Source of the DNA: Neckera pumila
Taxonomy: Eukaryota; Streptophyta; Bryopsida; Hypnales; Neckeraceae
Length of the DNA: 64,000 nt
Direction of reading: 5' to 3'
Assembly (NCBI GenBank): GCA_963969595.1
Contig: OZ018409.1
Coordinates: 22,352,975-22,416,974 of the forward strand
The translations under genes and the position numbers were made by a program. Below the pieces are notes generated by a model. The model saw nothing but the letters and a program-made list of their open reading frames with translations. It was not told the DNA's origin and ran no database searches. Positions 57,736 to 64,000 of this stretch are shown one piece after another; positions within the stretch are counted from its first letter, which is position 1; the number at the start of each line of letters is the position of its first letter.

Positions 57736-59898
57736 CAGCTCGAAGCTCGCTAGGCATTTTTGGCCTCTGGTGTACCTTCTAGAAGATCAATCGGCCAAGG
57801 TGCACCGAGTTGCAATTGGTGTAGGCATTGCTGAGGACTGCTCCATCGAGTTAAATGCCCCTGGTCGGACTGTCACCCCGCCGCAGAGTCAGTCAGGCAC
57901 CAGTCAGGCAGTTATACTAATGGCATACGTGCGCGTGAACTGGAAACGGAAACGTGTCCTGCACAGAAGGACTCCTTGTATGTCAAGTCTACTACGAGTA
58001 AGCTCTATCAAACACAAGGTACTGTACAACATGCGGCAGACGCCATTTTGTGGCCTGCGTAAAGACTCAGTGCTTTTCTCATCCTTTTATTTTCTCCTCA
58101 CGGCGTTTGCTAGTTTCTGATTCTTTGGGGAGGGCAGTCATGCAACCACTTCTGACAGAGTAAAATTAGTGAGAGCAAGGAAAACGGGATGGGACCCTCG
58201 GAAGTGGCACTTAGGCTCTTTGACCGAGTACACTTCAGTCACTGAGTTGAAAAAAAATTTCCAGCAGAAGAGAAGTAGCCCGACAAAGAAAACTTTAGAC
58301 GAATATGCAAAAATGAAGTCGCGGGCATAGTGCCATGTCGTCGTGAGGGCAAATTTCGGGACCGGTCTGCCTTCCGTCTGCAGTTCAAACTGGGCATTCT
58401 TGAAGGACGGAGTGCCACCGAGCTGCCCGCCTGAAGCCCGCTGATTCCTGGCTTTTCCGTCATTAGGCTTCGCGATTGTCTTCTTCTATCTGGATTTTTT
58501 GTCAAGTAGCTTTGCACTGGATCAACATTACTTACTTTTTTGAGGAAGAAGTCGAGAATCATTGGGATGAAGGCGAGCTACTGTTCACTTTTTTTCCTTC
58601 GACCTTCTGCGAAATCAATGAATTGCAAGGTGGATGCTGCCGAGAGTCTTTCGCAATTGCTCCATCTTCTTTTATGTAGCTACTGCTTTGCTTTTAATCT
58701 TTCGAAATCGTTGTTGTGAGATCCCGTGTCAAGCATTTGAAAAAAAATTGGGGGGGTCTTGATCAACTGCCATGCTGCTGAAAAACGAGACCTTCACTTG
58801 AAATCCGCCACCATTTCATGCAATTCTGTACTTTTGATCATTACTTGTGCTTTTCGGCATCTGAGGAGGTGTGATTTCGTAACAGCACACTCCATGTCGC
58901 TTACTGTGGGGTTCAGCAATCCAGGGATTCCATTATGTCTTACCCCACGGCTTTAGGCCAATTCCGCACTTCCTCTCCACGGTTCCAGCCCGTCGTTACA
59001 GGGTTAAGGAAATTTGCGCTTGAATGTTGTGGTTGTGATTAGGCCGTGCGTGCATTTGATTTTTTGTAGTAAGCGCTTCATGAAGATTGTTTTTGTTTAA
59101 AATCACCCTGGTGGATGGGTTAGAATGAGTTGGGTTTGTTTGCTGTTTGTTTGAATTGGAAGGTTGTTTTTGTAATATTTGCATTTCTTCAAACGAACTA
59201 ATGCTGCTGTGTGTGAATTTTGGACAATGGTGTGGGACGAATCTGCTAAAATGGGTGAAGGTACCAACGTACTGGGCTATGCTACCAGAGAAGGCATCAT
59301 GAAGATGTAGGACTGAAGATTTGTAGATGGATATTGTGAAAGGATTTAAGATATTGGTATTCAATTTTGATGTACATTTGGGATGCCTTATGTTCCTTCT
59401 CTAGGAAATGAAATCAACAGGAAAACTTCATTTTTTCATTCGCAGAGACCACAAATTGACATGATTTTTGGCATGGAAGAAATCTATATTTTTTGGTGAT
59501 TTCAGACCTTAAATCTAAATCATGTGAAGACTTTTGATGCTAACATCTTCATTTTGAAAGGATTATTAAATTCAAAATCTATAGAAAAGAGACATTCAAG
59601 TGTTATAATCTACAATGTTGAAGACAAGAATCTACAATTTGGAGTGATATAAAAATCCAAAACGTGCCTAGAAAAAGACTTCCAAAATTAAAAATCTTTG
59701 TCCTTGCAAGAGTCCAAACTCCTAAATTGAAATTTACACCATGCAGACATTTTATACTTGTAGATCAGAATCCTAAAAAACATTTTGAAGTTGAGATGTA
59801 CATTATGCAAATAATTGGAAAACAAAAATCATATGTCCAATTTTATTTGAACTACAAGAAATCTTCACTCCAAAGTGGTTCCAAGAAGTTAAGATGTA
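57736..59898. other. Mixed-composition region without a recognised gene
   Basis: It is richer in GC than its surroundings and holds several open frames of 60-122 codons on both strands (57770-58120 plus; 58239-58562 minus; 58996-59364 minus). None shows a domain, a conserved motif or supporting splice structure that I could recognise. It may contain exons of an unrecognised gene. Confidence 0.45.
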
Positions 59899-60080
59899 CA
59901 CTACAAACATGTTGAAATGACATTTTCAAAATGTCTTTTAAACTTGCATGTTAAAATGACATAAAAAAAAATGACATTTTAAATGACATTTTGATGTCAT
60001 TTTAACCACCCTTCAGAGAGGTTCAAATGACATCAAAATGTCATTTAAAATGTCATTTCAACCACCCTTTTGCACTAGTG
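59899..60080. mobile_element. CACTA-like MITE, about 182 bp
   Basis: The left end CACTACAAACATGTTGAAAT and the right end, the inverse of CACTAGTGCAAAAGGGTGG then TTGAAATGACATTTT, share the GTTGAAATGACATTTT segment. Most of the element is self-complementary around ACATTTTGATGTCATTT. The flanking triplets GTA and TTA agree at two of three positions. Confidence 0.62.
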
Positions 60081-60688
60081 TTAGTTGAAAAAAATAGTTT
60101 TTTATTGAAACAATTTTTTTAATTGAAATCTGACATTGGCCCCAAGGCCAAGATTTGGCCTCCCATTTTTGGTGCACCCAATTTAGCGAGCTCGGGCCAT
60201 GTCAGATCATGTCTTTTTTGAATAAAAAATTCAATCCACCAAAGTGGCCCAGCCTCTTGGTGTAAAGGGGTTGGGTTTAATTTGAGCCTTTTGTCCAATC
60301 AGAAGTCACGATTCTTGACCTTTGACACAAGAAATTGGCCCGACTGCTTGACAATGCCGTAGTACCTGAGATTCTTACAGTTGCAGGGAGACTGCAGTCT
60401 GTAGCACCGGTGCAGAACCTAAATCTGGATTCGCCACGTCTGCTGCTGAAGTGTCAAATTCGCGTCACCGAAATCACTATAGTAGGGTGACTAATAAGTA
60501 TCCCTGGATACGGGTCAAATAATATGGTACACTAGCTTCGATCGATCATCAGAACTTATCTACGTAAGACAATTTCTCATGTTTGGGGGGAACGGCTCTC
60601 TATCTCTCAATGAGCTGGAATTGAACTACTCAACCCCTAAATGCCCAAGGTACACCCAAATCTGGTGTTTGCAAAACTTTGAAGTTAA

Positions 60689-61605
60689 CCCCTAAAGGAC
60701 CAGTTGTCCCCTCAAGAGACAATTTGGGTCTGGGCAGGTTCTTATTGCCTCAATTTTTAAAATTATTTTTTGGGATTTTTTGAAACTGCGTACTTTTGCA
60801 AGAGCTTTGTGAACACATAAATTTTTTATTTTAATTGATGCCAAGGAGCAAAAGTTATGGCACAATAAGTAAAAATAGAATTCGGCGGGCAGTACACAAA
60901 AATCAAAAAAAGTCAAAAAAAAAAAGCAATTTTTTGACTCAAAGAATCTTTTTGTCTATATTTGAAGCTTTGTTTCATTCAATTTGGACTAATAATGAGA
61001 AAGTTATGGACAATCTTATTTTTTTGGGCAATCTAAACTTTTGCTTGAAATTATAACTTATAGAATTCATTTTTGAATGCAGTTTTAAGAACTTTCAAAT
61101 TCTTTGTTGGATAGAGTTAGATTTTCTTGCTAGAACAATCTCACCGTTGGGATTATTGTGATTCAATTCCATCTAAAAGCTATTAACAATTTAGTTTTTT
61201 CATCAATCTTGAGCCCACCTCTACTTAACATTTTTTAATGAGTGACAATTAAGTTTTTTTTTCCTAATTTTTTTTGAATAGATTCCCAACTCAACTACTT
61301 AACATAAATAAGTAGAAAATCAAAATCAATAGTGCAAAAAACTTGAACTGTGAAGATTCAAAGCCAAAAAATCTAGTCAAGCAAGGTGGAAAAAAACTTG
61401 TTTTCATTACTTTAAATGAATATATCTTACAATCTATGAGGTAAAAGTTTCTGAAATTTCTTCCACATACTCATATGCTAGTCAAGTATAAGATCTTATG
61501 GTTGAATATGCAAAAACATACAATTTTTTAAACTCTTTTCTCTTTGCAATAGAAATGACAATTTGGGGTGGATTTTGGTAGGAAAATCACCTTGGTCCTT
61601 TAGGG
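60689..61605 (+). mobile_element. TTAA element, full-length copy (a)
   Basis: It runs from CCCCTAAAGGACCAGTTGTC to CTTGGTCCTTTAGGG and is flanked by TTAA at 60685-60688 and 61606-61609. The length is 917 bp. It has the clearest terminal inverted repeat of the family (CCCCTAAAGGACCA). The interior is AT-rich, has poly-A/T runs, and no ORF longer than about 75 codons. Confidence 0.85.
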
Positions 61606-62278
61606 TTAAATAAAATCTAACCAAGTTTCTGTTTTTAATAATTTTGTTTTCAAAAAGTTCTTCTTGAAGTCTAATTTTAGCACCAAAAATCCGATCTTGG
61701 AAATAAATGCTACACTAAAAATTGTGTTTAGTATTAGCAACACTATTTACGAACCATGACACTAAATATCATTAAGCTTACTAAAGTAAATAACATTAAA
61801 TGTACTTTCTAACACAAAATATATTCTATGGTAAATCTGAAATCCAAAAATGTTTACATTTAGTGTTAGAACATATAAAAAAATGAATTTGCAAAGGAAA
61901 AGATTGAAGACAAGGAAAATGATTGGGTGAAGTGGGTTGGTAATTACACTAAATGCAATCCAACACTAAATATATTTTTTAGTGCAGTAGTTTTTTCTAT
62001 TCAAGTTTTTATACAAGGATACCCATTGCAACCTTGACTTCCCGTAGTGTTGAGAACTCTTGGAAATGAGCCTCAAATACACTAGATCTCGGAAAAAAAA
62101 TCACATTCAGAATTCATGTAAAGAGATTGTAGAGTAGATTTTAAGAAGCCATAAATTGATTGAGGTTATACAAGCTAGGCCCTTTAATCTCACATATTTT
62201 TGGTCACCAACTTTTTAGATTTGATTTGTGTAAAGAAGATTGAAAGATTTTTGCAATTTTAGCACCCTCATTAGCGGG

Positions 62279-62924
62279 TGGCACTTGCTATGCTACGCAT
62301 TCATCATTAGAATTTTATTAGAGTTTGTATGGATTAGATAAATGCAGAACAAAAATTTCAATAAATCTTCAAATAAAAATTACTAAAATCTTTGTATAAT
62401 TTTGTTTATAAGTAAGCATATATTGAAATGTACAATAGAATTTATTGAATGATGAATGAAACATATGCAATGGTAAATACTATAAAAGACACACATTTAT
62501 TGTAATGCATTCAAAAGTTGCCTCAATTGTTACGAACAGTGCGAACCCAAAAACTTGGTGAATTGAAAAAAAAACTTGTAAGTTTCAAAAACCTCATGGA
62601 CAACTTAATTGTTGTGAAATCCAAAATCTCTTCAATTGAATAAATTTCTCAAATCATTTGGTAGTAGCAATAGAAGTTTGAAATCATAAAAGATGTAAAA
62701 GTGATATTACAGAGGTGATTGCAAACTACTACTCTATTTCTATTATATAACATTGTCTGAGAATGTTATTTTTATATATGCATGATTGAAAATATTTTTA
62801 CAAAATACCAAAATTAATTATTTCAAAGACTTATTGAAATCCTTATCATGCATTCTATTCAAATATATCAAAATTTTACCAATATGTGATACAATGAATG
62901 CGTAGCGTAGCAAGCATGAGCTCC
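62279..62924 (+). mobile_element. TIR element family X, copy 3
   Basis: It matches 56593-57236 nearly base for base, as expected inside the segmental duplication. TIRs are GCACTTGCTATGCTACGCAT and the inverse of ATGCGTAGCGTAGCAAGC. Confidence 0.75.
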
Positions 62925-63234
62925 TATTATTAATGGTAGCATTTGTGATATTACAAAGGAGTTATGATTTTAGTAGTACGATGGTCAAACATTACAATCT
63001 TTCACTCCATAAGTGATATTGTTGTGTTTTGTTTTCCCATGAGATCATTCTCTAAGATGTCCAGTTTAAATTTTTACGGTTATTTTTCCAAAAAAATTGA
63101 TACAATTTATCAAAACATTGGCATTTTGTTCAATTTAGAACAAATTCTAGGAAGCCCAAAATAGGTCTTGGACAGTCATGTGTTAATTTAACTTGGATGG
63201 GGGATTTGCTCTGCCAAGGGCTTGCTCCGATCCC

Positions 63235-64000
63235 TTGGTCTCCTTGTATCGTTTCCTCAATCAATGGAAATTGTCCATAAGTTTGCAAGAAAACGAATTC
63301 ATTAGACCCTATACGGAATAATGTATTTGTAGGGGTATTTCCATTTAGTATGTGAAATTGTGTTTTCTTCAAGTGTCATGTTTTGTGATATCTAGTATTT
63401 GAATGTCACTTTTGATCCTAAACTTTGTTTTTTACATGTCAGTGAGCTTTTCATTGTTAAAAATTCCCTTCCTCTTGCAATTTGTGGTGTTTTTTTTAAA
63501 AGGAAAGTGTTGTAATTTGTACTTGGCAGTGTTGTTTGCAAAAATCTTGAATTTCTAAAATTAGAATATTTCTATTATTATTTTCTACACTATTCAATTA
63601 TGCCACTTGATAATTTCTAAATTTTTTGAAAGATGCCATATTTAATTGTATTTCAAATTATTTTTAACTAATTATTTTTAACCTTAGTGTAGGGTAGAGT
63701 GTTTTAGTTGATTTCCTTTAAAAAATGAGTTGTAAAGAAAGGTCAATCAAATGGTAAAAATTCAAGAATTGCCTCTAGGCAATTGAGTGCGTGAACAATG
63801 CATAATTTTGTAGGAATTTAACCCAAAAAATTGCACCTTGCCTAAAAACGCCTTCGTAACTTTGTGTAAATCTCTAAAATGAATATGTACCTATGTGGAA
63901 GAAATGATTTTAGCATCTCCCAAAACAAACTTTGACCCTTCATAATTTTTGCAAACAATATACAAATGTCATGTTCTTTGGTGCGTTGGAACTTCCCACT
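63235..64000. other. AT-rich right edge with a partial repeat
   Basis: No gene is recognised. 63885-63994 matches 54895-55000 (TACCTATGTGGAAGAAA, TTCTTTGGTGCGTTGGAAC), so another copy of that dispersed sequence continues beyond the window. Confidence 0.6.

Larger units (their letters stand above)
60333..63234. repeat. Segmental duplication, copy 2 (longer)
   Basis: It matches 55408-57548. It keeps the complete TTAA element (60689-61605), the family X element (62279-62924), and a 105-bp insertion (60386-60490, GGAGACTGCAGTCTGTAGCA...) absent from copy 1. Confidence 0.85.

Noticed and set aside
58996..59364. 122-codon minus-strand frame rich in Asn, His and Gln
   Set aside because: Low-complexity composition, no recognisable domain, and no splice or promoter support.
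57276..63164. Two nearly identical 66-codon frames (57276-57476 and 62964-63164)
   Set aside because: They are identical because they lie in the segmental duplication next to family X elements. No motif or coding signature was seen.

Overview
The window is nuclear DNA of a land plant. The best evidence is a plant-style SC35 SR-protein gene on the minus strand at the left edge, with eight phase-consistent coding exons and GT-AG introns. An intact plant-type AT-hook protein gene and a decayed plant-type BTB/POZ gene support this. There are no operons or ribosome binding sites, and no rRNA, tRNA or CRISPR array was recognised. Gene-free parts are very AT-rich and full of small non-autonomous transposons and degenerate minisatellites. 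A bryophyte or other non-seed plant is possible, but the sequence does not settle this.

Layout. 1-3886 (-): SC35-like splicing factor, 3' end outside the window. 4.2-9 kb: AT-rich DNA with a 177-bp CACTA-like MITE, an orphan possible last exon and a second MITE. 9.0-9.6 kb: a BTB-gene fragment partly folded back on itself. 9.8-11 kb (+): a three-exon gene remnant with a mitochondrial-presequence-like start and an in-frame stop. 12-15 kb: two copies of a TA-flanked MITE and another CACTA-like MITE. 16.5-23.4 kb (+): N- and C-terminal parts of a decayed BTB/POZ gene, separated by about 5.5 kb of telomere-like repeats, rearranged duplicates, a coiled-coil ORF (-), a GC-rich tandem repeat and a GATATC-rich minisatellite. 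23.5-36.8 kb: AT-rich, essentially gene-free. 36.85-37.2 kb (-): intact AT-hook protein gene. 39.5-54.4 kb: two copies (A and B) of a duplicated unit carrying a small gene for an unknown protein with a hydrophobic N-terminal segment (-). Copy B keeps an open reading frame across three exons; copy A is broken. 55.4-63.2 kb: two copies of a further segmental duplication.

The most notable system is a family of roughly 920-bp elements with CCCCTAAAG-type inverted termini flanked by TTAA. Three copies are full length and two are truncated. TTAA target duplications are typical of piggyBac and Kolobok transposons. One copy sits in duplication copy B exactly where copy A keeps an unoccupied TTAA site, which directly shows insertion. 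Another splits a minisatellite array, and a truncated copy is fused to an ankyrin-repeat gene fragment. No transposase is visible. Other points of note are a near-perfect 36-bp-arm hairpin at 45.1 kb, a possible poison micro-exon in the SC35 gene, and several further MITE families.
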